A stretch of DNA of 33,275 bases from Desulfobacterales bacterium HSG16 (lineage in GTDB: Bacteria > Desulfobacterota > Desulfobacteria > Desulfobacterales > HSG16). Location of the stretch: NCBI GenBank assembly GCA_030377965.1, contig JAUCGE010000027.1:1-33275 (forward strand). Reading direction: 5' to 3'. This document shows positions 7,659 through 15,516 of this stretch, piece by piece (position 1 is the stretch's first letter; every line of letters starts with the position of its first letter). Position numbers and translations under genes: made by a program. Below the pieces are notes generated by a model that saw nothing but the letters and a program-made list of their open reading frames with translations, was not told the origin of the DNA and ran no database searches.

Positions 7659-8144
7659 TTATTTGGGTTCCCTGAACAGTGCGATTATGCCTGTTCTGGC
7701 AATTTTCTTGACTCCGAAATGTTTTAACAAAGACAAAATGGCTTTCATCTTGCCCTCATCGCCGGTCACTTCTATTGTGTAATGTTCGGTTCCGACATCC
7801 ACGACCTTGCATCTGAAGATATCAACTATCCTCAAAATTTCTGCTTTGTTTTCGGGCCTGGCATTGACACAGATCAAAGCCATTTCGCGTTTTACCGAGT
7901 CCGGGCCTGTAAGATCCCGGATTTTTATCACGTTGACGAGCTTGTTTAACTGTTTTTCGATCTGTTCCACAATAGGCTTGTTGGCCTTTGTCATTATGGT
8001 AATCCTGGAAATGTTGGGTTCGCATGTGACAGCCACATTGAGGCTTTCGATATTGAACCCCCGGCCGCTAAAAAGGCCGACTATTCTGGACAGGACACCT
8101 GGCTGATTATCCACCAGCATGGAAAAAATATGTTCTTCCTTCAT
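7659..8144 (-). CDS. ilvN: Acetolactate synthase small (regulatory) subunit
   Basis: Regulatory partner of the ilvB product; it raises catalytic activity and confers valine feedback inhibition. The 161 residues fit the IlvH/IlvN length. Residues 1-75 are an ACT domain with the effector-site pattern DNQPGVLSRIVGLFSGRGFN; residues about 80-158 are the C-terminal domain that contacts the large subunit. AGGAT precedes the ATG. The gap to the ilvB stop is 18 bp, so translation of the two subunits is probably coupled. The symbol ilvH would serve equally. Confidence 0.93.
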   Translation of the reverse strand: MKEEHIFSMLVDNQPGVLSRIVGLFSGRGFNIESLNVAVTCEPNISRITIMTKANKPIVEQIEKQLNKLVNVIKIRDLTGPDSVKREMALICVNARPENKAEILRIVDIFRCKVVDVGTEHYTIEVTGDEGKMKAILSLLKHFGVKKIARTGIIALFREPK

Positions 8145-8162
8145 TTCGATATCCTTTCTTTA

Positions 8163-9851
8163 TCAGACCAGCAGCATGTCAGTTATTGGAGCGCCGGCAG
8201 GCACCATAGGATAGACACTTTCTTCTCTTTCCACCACAAAGTCCATGATTACCGTGTGGGGTGAAAAAAGGCCCTCTCTCAGGACATCTTCAACTTCTTC
8301 AGGTTTTGCAGCGCGAAGACCTACAGCACCGTAAGCTTCCGCCAGCTTTACAAAATCAGGGGCATGCTCCATATTCGTACTGGCATAACACTTATCATAA
8401 AAGAGTTCCTGCCACTGCCGAACCATGCCAAGATAACCGTTGTTCAAAATAACGACTTTTACCGGTAATCTGTGCTGCACAGCAGTGGCAAATTCCTGGC
8501 TGTTCATCTGTATGCTTCCGTCTCCTGCCACATCTACTACAAGCATGTCAGGACATGCTACCTGTGCGCCTATAGCGGCAGGAAGTCCGAATCCCATACA
8601 TCCGAGTCCGCCGGAAGTGATGAAATGTCCGGGTTTTTCAAAATGATAAAACTGAGCCGACCACATCTGATTCTGCCCTACTTCGGTGGTTACAATGGCC
8701 TCGCCTTTTGTCAGTTCATAGAGTTTTTCGACCACAAACTGCGGCTTTATTACATCGGTCTGCTCATAATCGAGGGGCCGGGTACTCTTCCATGACACGA
8801 TATGGTCAAACCATTCTTTGCGATTTTCAGCCACTCCGCTTAAATCAAGCTGTCCGTCCATCATAGAATTGAGCTTCTGCAAACTGATCTTGCAGTCTCC
8901 CACGACAGGTACACTGACCGGGATGTTCTTCCTGATGGATGTGGGGTCAATATCTATATGTACGATATCTGCCTGGGAAGCAAACGAATCGGTTTTTCCC
9001 GTAACCCGGTCATCGAATCTGACCCCGATACCGATTAAAAGATCACATTCTCCAGTACACATATTGGCACGATACGTTCCATGCATTCCGAGCATTCCGA
9101 GCCATAATGGGTCAGATGCCGGAAAAACACCCAGTCCCATTAAAGATGCTGTGACCGGAATTTGAGCTTTTCTCGCAAATTCTGTAAGTTCAGAAGAAGC
9201 TTTTGAAAGAGATACACCTCCGCCAGCAAAAATCAAAGGCCGTTTTGCACCTTCTATAAGCTTGATAACTCTCTGCAACTGCCTCTTGTTCGGGTTGTAT
9301 GTGGGGTTGTATGCCTTGAGCTTTACCTCTGTTGTCGGCTTATACTCAATTTTTCTGGCAACCATATCCTTGGGCATGTCGATGAGTACAGGCCCGGGTC
9401 TGCCAGAATTCGCGATATAAAAGGCTTCTTTGATTATCCTGGCAAAATCTTCGGTTCTCTGTACCAGATAGTTATGCTTGACGCATGGCCTTGTGATTCC
9501 CACGATATCGACTTCCTGAAAAGCATCGTTTCCGATCAGATGACTCGGAACCTGACCGGTAAAGACGACCATAGGAATCGAATCCATGTAAGCTGATGCA
9601 ATACCCGTGACAGCATTGGTAGCGCCCGGCCCGGATGTAACAAGACATACTCCTACCTTTCCGCTTGCACGAGCGTATCCGTCCGCTGCATGAACCGCAC
9701 CCTGTTCGTGCCTCACGAGAATATGGCGGATATCCGTCCTGTCCAGCTCGTCATAAAGATCGATTACCGCGCCGCCCGGATAGCCGAAGATGGTATCCAC
9801 ACCTTCTTCCTTTAGCACTTTCATCAGAATCTGCGCGCCTGTCAGTTCCAT
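8163..9851 (-). CDS. ilvB: Acetolactate synthase large (catalytic) subunit
   Basis: Thiamine-diphosphate enzyme (EC 2.2.1.6) that makes 2-acetolactate (valine and leucine) or 2-aceto-2-hydroxybutyrate (isoleucine). The 562 residues show the N-terminal pyrimidine-binding domain with IFGYPGGAVIDLYD and the catalytic Glu in VRHEQGAVHAADGYAR, the central FAD-binding domain, and the C-terminal pyrophosphate domain with VVDVAGDGSIQMN followed by ILNNGYLGMVRQWQ, the ThDP-Mg site. The length and ending (MVPAGAPITDMLLV) are those of normal anabolic synthases. A GAAAGGG precedes the ATG. It lies 53 bp after ilvD. Confidence 0.95.
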   Translation of the reverse strand: MELTGAQILMKVLKEEGVDTIFGYPGGAVIDLYDELDRTDIRHILVRHEQGAVHAADGYARASGKVGVCLVTSGPGATNAVTGIASAYMDSIPMVVFTGQVPSHLIGNDAFQEVDIVGITRPCVKHNYLVQRTEDFARIIKEAFYIANSGRPGPVLIDMPKDMVARKIEYKPTTEVKLKAYNPTYNPNKRQLQRVIKLIEGAKRPLIFAGGGVSLSKASSELTEFARKAQIPVTASLMGLGVFPASDPLWLGMLGMHGTYRANMCTGECDLLIGIGVRFDDRVTGKTDSFASQADIVHIDIDPTSIRKNIPVSVPVVGDCKISLQKLNSMMDGQLDLSGVAENRKEWFDHIVSWKSTRPLDYEQTDVIKPQFVVEKLYELTKGEAIVTTEVGQNQMWSAQFYHFEKPGHFITSGGLGCMGFGLPAAIGAQVACPDMLVVDVAGDGSIQMNSQEFATAVQHRLPVKVVILNNGYLGMVRQWQELFYDKCYASTNMEHAPDFVKLAEAYGAVGLRAAKPEEVEDVLREGLFSPHTVIMDFVVEREESVYPMVPAGAPITDMLLV

Positions 9852-9904
9852 TTTGACCCTTTCTGTTTAGATGGTTTTCATGGGAAAAATCTGTTTGGCA
9901 ATTA

Positions 9905-11575
9905 TTAATTTACAACCGCTCCCTGGCTTGCCGATGATACAGATTTTGCATACCTTGCCATATATCCGTGTTTAATTTTCGCTTCTGGCTGTATCCACTT
10001 TGAAAGCCTTTCCTTGATTTCTTCGTCTGCAACAAGAAGTGTTATCTTTTTGTTGGGAATATCAATGGAAATTCTGTCTCCTTCTTCAACTATGGCAATC
10101 GGCCCGCCCTGCACGGCTTCAGGTGAAATATGCCCGATAGAGGCTCCCCTGGTTCCACCGGAAAACCTGCCGTCTGTAAGCAATGCTACATGAGCATCAA
10201 GATTCATGCCGGCTATGGCAGAAGTTGGTGTGAGCATTTCTCTCATTCCCGGCCCGCCCATAGGGCCTTCACATCGGATGACTATTACATCGCCCTTGTT
10301 TATTTTTTCTGCCATGATAGCCTCGACTGCCGTTTCCTCGGATTCAAATACACGGGCAGGGCCTTCATGACAGAGCATTTCCTTACATACAGCAGATTGT
10401 TTTACCACACCGCCTTCAGGAGCCAGATTTCCGAACAGCACAGCAAGCCCGCCTTCCTTATGATAAGGGTTGTCCATAGGCCGGATAACTTCAGAATCAA
10501 GAGTTTCATACCCTTTTATATTATCCCCTGTGGTCCTGCCGGTAACTGTAATGCAGTCAGTATTCATGTGACCGCTGTCAGCGAGCTGCTTCATGACCGC
10601 ATGAATTCCGCCTGCCCGGTTCAGATCTTCGATGCGATGTGCGCCTCCCGGACTCAATGCACACAAATGAGGAGTCTTGTCACTGATTTCGTTTATCAGG
10701 TTCAAGTCCATGTCAATCCCGACTTCATTTGCTATTGCAGTCAGATGCAGGGCAGTATTGGTAGAACAACCCAGCGCCATGTCAACGGCAAGCGCGTTTT
10801 CAAAGGCTTTTTCAGTCATTATCTGTTTTGGCGTAATTCCTTTTTCAAGAAGCTCCATGATTTTCATGCCCGCTTCCTTGGCAAGCCGTGTCCGTGATGC
10901 CATGACAGCAGGTATCGTGCCGTTTCCCGGAAGCCCCATGCCCACAACTTCAGTAAGGCAATTCATGGAATTTGCAGTAAACATTCCAGCACATGACCCG
11001 CAGGTTGGACATGCTGCATCTTCGACTGCCGCAAGTTGCTCTTCAGTCATTTTGCCCGAACGAACAGCCCCGACACATTCAAATACGGTGATAAGATCAA
11101 TTTTTTCATTATTCCCCTTTGCAGGATGTTCACCAGCCAGCATTGGGCCGCCTGAAATTACGATGGTCGGAAGATCCATCCTGGCAGCAGCCATGAGCAT
11201 TCCCGGAACGATCTTGTCGCAGTTGGGAACCATGACCATTGCATCGAAAGCATGAGCGGTTGCCATGACTTCTATGGAATCGGCTATAAGTTCCCGGCTG
11301 GCCAGAGAATATTTCATGCCCACATGGTTCATGGCAATGCCGTCACAGACACCGATCACACCAAATTCGACAGGTGTTCCCCCTGCCATGAGAATGCCGG
11401 TCTTGACAGCGTCGACGATTCTGCCCAGATCCGCATGGCCCGGAACTATCTGGTTTGCAGAATTTGCAATCCCTATCAAAGGCCGCTCAATTTCTGCATT
11501 TGTGTACCCCATTGCCTTGAAAAGAGACCTGTGAGGCGCTCTTTCCACTCCTTTTTTAACCGAATCGCTTTTCAT
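9905..11575 (-). CDS. ilvD: Dihydroxy-acid dehydratase
   Basis: Iron-sulfur dehydratase (EC 4.2.1.9) converting 2,3-dihydroxyisovalerate and its methylvalerate homologue to the 2-oxoacids. The 556 residues match the family. Cluster cysteines are expected at Cys119 ([10 protein letters not shown]) and Cys192 in [11 protein letters not shown]; substrate and Mg2+ motifs appear in [16 protein letters not shown] and in [14 protein letters not shown] near the C-terminus. Whether the cluster is 2Fe-2S or 4Fe-4S cannot be decided by reading. GGAGAG lies 8 bases before the ATG. It is the first structural gene of the operon, 54 bases beyond the attenuator U-tract. Confidence 0.95.
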   Translation of the reverse strand: MKSDSVKKGVERAPHRSLFKAMGYTNAEIERPLIGIANSANQIVPGHADLGRIVDAVKTGILMAGGTPVEFGVIGVCDGIAMNHVGMKYSLASRELIADSIEVMATAHAFDAMVMVPNCDKIVPGMLMAAARMDLPTIVISGGPMLAGEHPAKGNNEKIDLITVFECVGAVRSGKMTEEQLAAVEDAACPTCGSCAGMFTANSMNCLTEVVGMGLPGNGTIPAVMASRTRLAKEAGMKIMELLEKGITPKQIMTEKAFENALAVDMALGCSTNTALHLTAIANEVGIDMDLNLINEISDKTPHLCALSPGGAHRIEDLNRAGGIHAVMKQLADSGHMNTDCITVTGRTTGDNIKGYETLDSEVIRPMDNPYHKEGGLAVLFGNLAPEGGVVKQSAVCKEMLCHEGPARVFESEETAVEAIMAEKINKGDVIVIRCEGPMGGPGMREMLTPTSAIAGMNLDAHVALLTDGRFSGGTRGASIGHISPEAVQGGPIAIVEEGDRISIDIPNKKITLLVADEEIKERLSKWIQPEAKIKHGYMARYAKSVSSASQGAVVN

Positions 11576-11628
11576 CTGGCATTCTCTCCGCGTTAAGTCT
11601 CAATAAAAGCTTCTTTAAAAATTCCCTC

Positions 11629-11669
11629 AAAAAAAAATCCGTTACCAGCTTTTATGGCTGATAACGGAT
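11629..11669 (-). terminator. Intrinsic terminator of the ilv attenuator
   Basis: On the minus strand a 13-bp stem (11657-11669 with 11637-11649, one G-U pair) encloses a loop of about 7 bases and runs straight into nine U residues (11629-11637). It lies between the leader peptide stop (11708) and the ilvD start (11575). This is a textbook rho-independent signature placed where it would stop transcription before the structural genes. Confidence 0.9.
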
Positions 11670-11778
11670 TTTGTATTTTCTATTGAATACGAGCCTGCTC
11701 TATTCCATTACCAACCGCTTTCCCTTCCGCCGGGAATGATGCCGACTAGAAGGACGATAATAATAATGCCGATAATGG
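11637..11778 (-). promoter_or_regulatory. ilv operon translational attenuator (arms 1-4)
   Basis: Four RNA arms can be drawn. Arm 1, 11768-11778, lies within leader codons 6-9. Arm 2, 11705-11716, is GGUUGGUAAUGG and covers the leader's Gly-Trp-stop. Arm 3, 11656-11667, is CCGUUAUCAGCC. Arm 4 is 11637-11649. Arms 1:2 pair over 11 bases (several G-U), arms 2:3 over all 12 bases (three G-U), and arms 3:4 form the terminator. Arm 2 is nearly a copy of arm 4, as expected for competing partners. Predicted logic: a ribosome stalled on the Ile run hides arm 1, so 2:3 forms and transcription continues; a ribosome at the stop codon hides arm 2, so the terminator forms. Confidence 0.85.
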
Positions 11779-11794
11779 ATAGAATGTTTCTCAT
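11708..11794 (-). CDS. ilvL: ilv operon leader peptide
   Basis: A 28-codon frame, too short for ordinary gene calling. It reads MRNILSIIG, then IIIIVLLVG, then IIPGGRESGW and TAA. Nine Ile, three Leu and two Val make up half of the peptide, and nearly all lie in codons 4-20. The layout recalls the enterobacterial ilvGMEDA leader, which also has a Val/Ile run ending in Ile-Ile-Pro. The stop codon sits inside attenuator arm 2. The ribosome site is weak (GAGAG about 17-20 bases upstream), the one feature that does not fit well. A rival reading is a tiny one-helix membrane protein; the downstream competing RNA arms and terminator argue for a leader. Confidence 0.82.
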   Translation of the reverse strand: MRNILSIIGIIIIVLLVGIIPGGRESGW

Positions 11795-11863
11795 GTCAAA
11801 TTTTTTTTAGTCTCTCTTAAACTTTCCGTTAATGTTACGTTCAAAACTCAGTTACTTCGGCAA

Positions 11864-11892
11864 TCAGTAACAGGCTTTGAATTGCTTGTCAA
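11864..11892 (-). promoter_or_regulatory. Candidate promoter of the ilv operon
   Basis: A perfect TTGACA (-35) is present on the minus strand at 11887-11892. At 17-base spacing the -10 position (11864-11869) is only TACTGA, a weak match. It lies about 70 bases before the leader start. The other gene-free sequence between 11795 and 12166 holds one long inverted repeat and no recognisable gene. Confidence 0.3.
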
Positions 11893-11996
11893 TCTTTTTT
11901 GAAGATTATTCGTAAGTGGTTTTTTTCTCATAACAAATTTATTTTTTGACTTTTCTGGTAAATTCTGGAAATATGATGAAAGTTTTTTGAGATCCT

Positions 11997-12062
11997 GAAC
12001 CCTGATTACAAGGATGCAGGATTTCCTGATCATGTAATCCTGCATCCTTGTAATCAGGGTTC
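11997..12062. repeat. Perfect 27-bp inverted repeat between divergent transcription units
   Basis: Arms 11997-12023 and 12036-12062 are exact complements (core CCTGATTACAAGGATGCAGG) with a 12-base spacer that itself contains TGATCA. No U-tract follows on either strand. It sits between the ilv promoter region and the gene at 12167. The wording resembles the AT-rich 'GGATTACAGGATT' repeats often seen between deltaproteobacterial genes. Confidence 0.85.
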
Positions 12063-12166
12063 AAAGCTTTCATTGTTCGCTGTGACTATCAGGTCATGGA
12101 GTTCTTTAAAAGAATGTCTGAATGAGAATTTCATAATTTACGAACATTTACACAGGAGGATAATTT

Positions 12167-14041
12167 ATGAAGATATCAAAGGTATTGTTTCCTGCGGTGA
12201 TAGTCATTATCATTGCGCTGATCGTTCAGCCGATTTTTGCAGATCGCGGCATAGAGAGAAAGAGCCGCTTGACAGTGTCCGGAACAGGCAGCAAGCGGGT
12301 AGCACTGGTAGTAGGAAACGGAGCTTATCGCAATAGCCCATTGAAAAATCCGGTAAACGATGCCGAGTCAGTGGCAGAAACCCTCGAAGATTTGAATTTT
12401 GAGGTTATTCTGGCTACTGATCAGAACAAGGATGGCTTATATAAAGCGGTAAGGCAGTTTGGAACACATCTGAGAAAAGCTGAGGTAGGTCTGTTTTTTT
12501 ATGCAGGCCACGGAATTCAGTGCAAAGGCATAAACTATCTTCTTCCGATGGATGCTGATATTCAGGATGAAGATGAAATCGAATATCTGGCTTTTGATGC
12601 TAATCAGGTTCTGAGCAAGATGGAAAGTGCGGGCAATTCCGTGAATATCATGATACTTGATGCATGTCGAAACAATCCGTATTCGCGGTCATGGAGATCT
12701 GTAAAAACCGGCCTTGCCCCCATGCGGGCACCGGAAGGCACAAAGATTATTTACGCTACCCGTCCGGGCAAAGTAGCGGCTGACGGCAAGAACAATAACA
12801 GTCCTTTTACGCAAAGCCTGATTCGTGAGATGAAAAAACCCGGGCTGGAACTGGAACACCTGATCAAAAAAGTTGCAATTTCCGTTCGTAATGCCACAAA
12901 CAAAAAACAGAGCGTATGGCAGGAAGGCGTTATCCTGAACGATTTTTATTTTGCCTCAAGTTCGGGAACAGTGATTTACCAGCCTCAGACTCCGGTAGTT
13001 CAGGCTGTAAAACCGGAGATGGAATATGGAGAAGTGACAGTGCGAGCCAATGTAACAGGCGCTCAGGTATGGCTTGACGGTAACAAGATGGGTAATGCTC
13101 CCCTGCGTATAAGTAAGTTGGCTGCCAGGAGTCACAATATAAGGGTAACAAAAGATGGATATGAGGATTATACGAAGGATCTGGAAATAAAGCCGGGAGA
13201 AAAAGCGAAATTCAGGGCGTATCTGAAAAAGATAGACCAGGGACCTGCCAGAAGTTTTACAAACAATTTTGAAATGAAGTTTGTGTATATTGAGCCGGGG
13301 ACTTTTATGATGGGCAGTCCGGAAGATGAGCCTGGGCGTTACGACTGGGAGAAGCTCCACAAGGTAACGCTGACCAGCGGCTATTATATGCAGACGACCG
13401 AGATAACTCAGGGACAGTGGAAAGCGGTGATGGGAAGTAATCCGTCACATTTCAAAAACTGTGGAGACGACTGCCCGGTCGAAATGGTTTCATGGGACGA
13501 TGTACAGAAGTTTATAAAGAAGCTGAATCGTATGGACAGCGGCAATAAATATCGTTTGCCTACGGAAGCGGAGTGGGAATATGCCTGTCGTGCGGGGACA
13601 TCGACCGCTGTTTATACCGGATCTTTGAAGATATTAGGCGACAGAAACGCTCCCGCGCTCGATGAAATCGCATGGTATGGAGGCAACAGCGGGGTAAATT
13701 ATAAAGGCGGATATGACAGCTCTGGCTGGGGAGAAAAACAATATTCGTCTGAAAAATCCGGAATTCACCCAGTGGGACTGAAAGAACCAAATGCATGGGG
13801 ACTGTATGACATGATAGGCAACGTTTGGGAGTGGTGCAGTGATTGGTATGGAGATTATCCGATCTCGGCTGTAATCGATCCTCAGGGGCTTTCAGAGGGC
13901 CAGGCCCGTGGCGTTCGTGGCGGCGGCTGGCGCGGCACCGCTGCTTACTGCCGGTCAGCGAATCGTATCAACTACTCGCCCGGTGGCCGGAGCAGCAACC
14001 TTGGCTTCCGGCTTGTTCTCTCTCCCCAGGTCAGTAATTAA
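12167..14041 (+). CDS. Secreted caspase-family protein with PEGA and formylglycine-enzyme-like (C-type lectin fold) domains
   Basis: A protein of 624 residues exported by an N-terminal signal peptide (hydrophobic 6-24, likely cut near Ala25). Residues 42-265 are a caspase-like (peptidase C14) domain with VALVVGNGAY, catalytic His115 in YAGHGIQ and Cys167 in ILDACRNNP. Residues about 287-353 match a PEGA domain (ANVTGAQVWLDGNKMGNAPL). Residues 368-618 are an FGE-sulfatase/SUMF1 fold: FVYIEPGTFMMGSPEDE, TEITQGQWKAVMG, YRLPTEAEWEYACRAG, YDMIGNVWEWCSDWY, and a C-terminal CRSANR...LGFRLV. The cysteine pair used by true formylglycine-generating enzymes is missing near the C-terminus, so this domain probably binds a ligand rather than oxidising cysteine. 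AGGAGG precedes the ATG by 7-8 bases. It is monocistronic, with a terminator-like hairpin just after. See the separate entry on its variable-region-like end. Confidence 0.88.
   Translation: MKISKVLFPAVIVIIIALIVQPIFADRGIERKSRLTVSGTGSKRVALVVGNGAYRNSPLKNPVNDAESVAETLEDLNFEVILATDQNKDGLYKAVRQFGTHLRKAEVGLFFYAGHGIQCKGINYLLPMDADIQDEDEIEYLAFDANQVLSKMESAGNSVNIMILDACRNNPYSRSWRSVKTGLAPMRAPEGTKIIYATRPGKVAADGKNNNSPFTQSLIREMKKPGLELEHLIKKVAISVRNATNKKQSVWQEGVILNDFYFASSSGTVIYQPQTPVVQAVKPEMEYGEVTVRANVTGAQVWLDGNKMGNAPLRISKLAARSHNIRVTKDGYEDYTKDLEIKPGEKAKFRAYLKKIDQGPARSFTNNFEMKFVYIEPGTFMMGSPEDEPGRYDWEKLHKVTLTSGYYMQTTEITQGQWKAVMGSNPSHFKNCGDDCPVEMVSWDDVQKFIKKLNRMDSGNKYRLPTEAEWEYACRAGTSTAVYTGSLKILGDRNAPALDEIAWYGGNSGVNYKGGYDSSGWGEKQYSSEKSGIHPVGLKEPNAWGLYDMIGNVWEWCSDWYGDYPISAVIDPQGLSEGQARGVRGGGWRGTAAYCRSANRINYSPGGRSSNLGFRLVLSPQVSN
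13916..14020 (+). other. Candidate variable region of a diversity-generating retroelement target
   Basis: The last 35 or so codons follow the pattern of retroelement-diversified lectin-fold proteins: RGGGW, six changeable codons (CGC GGC ACC GCT GCT TAC), CRSANR, further ATC, AAC, TAC, GGC, AGC and AAC codons, then NLGFRLV. In known templates these positions are AAC or AAT, and mutagenesis alters only the adenines, leaving the third base. Most codons here end in C, with two ending in T, and differ from AAC/AAT only at the first two bases. The segment is more GC-rich than the gene around it. No reverse transcriptase or template copy was found in the window, so the retroelement, if real, is elsewhere or lost. 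Confidence 0.5.
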
Positions 14042-14062
14042 GACAGGAAAGAGAGGGGAATA

Positions 14063-14116
14063 GAAGCCTTCGCACCGAAACGGAACGGAGAGTAGTCGGT
14101 CAAAGGCTTCTTTTTC
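14063..14116 (+). terminator. Terminator-like hairpin after the caspase/FGE-like gene
   Basis: AGAAGCCTT at 14063-14071 pairs with AAGGCTTCT at 14104-14112, followed by a T-run to 14116. The 32-base loop is long and holds short CCGAAACGG-type sub-repeats. It starts 22 bases after the stop. A hairpin directly after the coding end is also a known companion of retroelement variable regions, so it may have a second role. Confidence 0.6.
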
Positions 14117-14305
14117 CCGAACGAACGGGATTGAATGGTTTTTTTGAATTGTTTGCTTTATGGCAGATTTTCAAAAATTATGTCGCATGGGAATTAGTAA
14201 TCTGCAAATTCTATATATAAGGAACACGCGCATGGGGGGGGCGATTAAGATATTTGTATCTGTAGCGATAAAAAAAACTGTGCTGAATATTATTCATTAA
14301 ATGAT

Positions 14306-14360
14306 TGTCTTGAACTGGGATTATGGGGGATTTTTGGGATTGGCAGGATTTTTTAATTTT
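14306..14360. repeat. Dispersed repeat, copy A (TTGAACTGGGATTATGGGGG family)
   Basis: The 35 bases at 14306-14340 are identical to the reverse complement of 18769-18803. After the shared part it continues with a GGCAGGATT-like motif. The gene-free stretch 14042-14582 otherwise holds the terminator-like hairpin and nothing else I can identify; an open frame across this repeat (14301-14546) has no coding character. Confidence 0.75.
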
Positions 14361-14582
14361 AACGATTGCAGGATGGAATTTATTCGGGTACTTATAATAC
14401 AGGTTCAGGCAATTAAGGTAGGTGGGAAAAAGCGATCATGGAATAACGAATTGTACAAACGCCGTCGCTTTTGTCCACCGCATCTAAATAATACGGGGAC
14501 TTGGAAAAAATGCGTCAAAGAGAAAACGCAGATATGCTGCATGTAAACTGTTATGATGAACAAACGATCACGAAGGAAAATA

Positions 14583-15509
14583 ATGAAAATCAATCGTAAT
14601 CTGTGCAATCAAAAAAATGAAATCCTCCACTATCTGAGAGATAGAGCAGCAGAATCTTATGAAGAAATAATCAAGAAGCATGGCGAGCGTGATTACAAAA
14701 AACGAGCGGGTGCTATCAACAAAGCGATCATCAATACCGTTCAGAATCTGAAAACGATTATCATTCAACGCTCGATAGCTCATTCCTGGCCCAGAGCGGA
14801 AACGCTCAACAACGTACTCATGATCACATATTGCTCTTATGTGGTAATGATCGAATACAGGAATAGGGCATGGGCATATGACTATATGGCGTTTTCTCGT
14901 AGGATCGGTGAGCTATGGGAACCTTTCTGTAAACTCTGTTTTGATTTTCCTGTCAGAAATGATGTCGAGTTGTTCGAGCCGCCTCTTTTCTCTGATGTAA
15001 AGGCCATGCTGCAACAAGAAATTCGCGATTACATCAACACCCTGAACATAACAGATCCAGAGAAAAAACAATTGCTTGCCTATTACGACAAGGTGTGGGG
15101 TCTTGTTTCTTCCGGAGGGATCAAACTGGAACTGGATCTTCATTTCAAGATTGACGACCATCTTTACAATGTTGATTTCAAAAGCGGATTCCAATCAAAT
15201 GAAAAAGGAAATACAAACAGGTTACTCCTGGTCGCTTCGATCTATAAAAATATCATAGGCGCAAGCAACGAATGTCTGCTGTTCGTTCGTGCGAAAGAAG
15301 ATGAAAACAACCACTATCTTCAAACACTGAAAAATTCGGGGATATGGGACGTTTTCTGTGGAGAAGAAACATATGAGCGGATAAAAGCGTATTCCGGCTT
15401 TGATCTGGCATCATGGGTTGAGACGAATATTCAATGGCAAAAAGACCTGGAACCAGACACATTGGCATATTTCAACGATAACGATTTGATCAAATATTTA
15501 TTATGGTGA
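14583..15509 (+). CDS. Probable type II restriction endonuclease
   Basis: A protein of 308 residues with no close family that I can name. It overlaps no other gene and ends 7 bp before a DNA adenine methyltransferase, the usual layout of a restriction-modification pair. Residues about 180-202 contain Glu183 and Asp185 in KLELDLHF, a short hairpin (FKIDDHLYN), then VDFKSGF with Asp198-x-Lys200. This fits the PD-(D/E)XK nuclease core (acid, beta turn, D-x-K). The remainder is mixed alpha/beta with no membrane segment. The ATG at 14583 has AAGGAAAA directly upstream and is preferred over an earlier in-frame ATG at 14553 that lacks a ribosome site. The recognition sequence cannot be read from the protein. 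Confidence 0.7.
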   Translation: MKINRNLCNQKNEILHYLRDRAAESYEEIIKKHGERDYKKRAGAINKAIINTVQNLKTIIIQRSIAHSWPRAETLNNVLMITYCSYVVMIEYRNRAWAYDYMAFSRRIGELWEPFCKLCFDFPVRNDVELFEPPLFSDVKAMLQQEIRDYINTLNITDPEKKQLLAYYDKVWGLVSSGGIKLELDLHFKIDDHLYNVDFKSGFQSNEKGNTNRLLLVASIYKNIIGASNECLLFVRAKEDENNHYLQTLKNSGIWDVFCGEETYERIKAYSGFDLASWVETNIQWQKDLEPDTLAYFNDNDLIKYLLW

Positions 15510-15516
15510 TTTTGAC

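Noticed and set aside
10130-10897. 255-codon plus-strand frame opposite ilvD.
   Set aside because: Shadow of a conserved gene; no ribosome site or known motifs.
11629-11669. T-box riboswitch ahead of ilvD.
   Set aside because: No T-box consensus or specifier loop is visible, and the leader peptide with competing arms explains the terminator.
12167-14041. Active formylglycine-generating enzyme for sulfatase maturation.
   Set aside because: The near-C-terminal cysteine pair needed for catalysis is missing and no sulfatase gene is in the window.
14301-14546. 81-codon plus-strand frame before the restriction gene.
   Set aside because: It begins inside a dispersed non-coding repeat, has no ribosome site and has no coding character.
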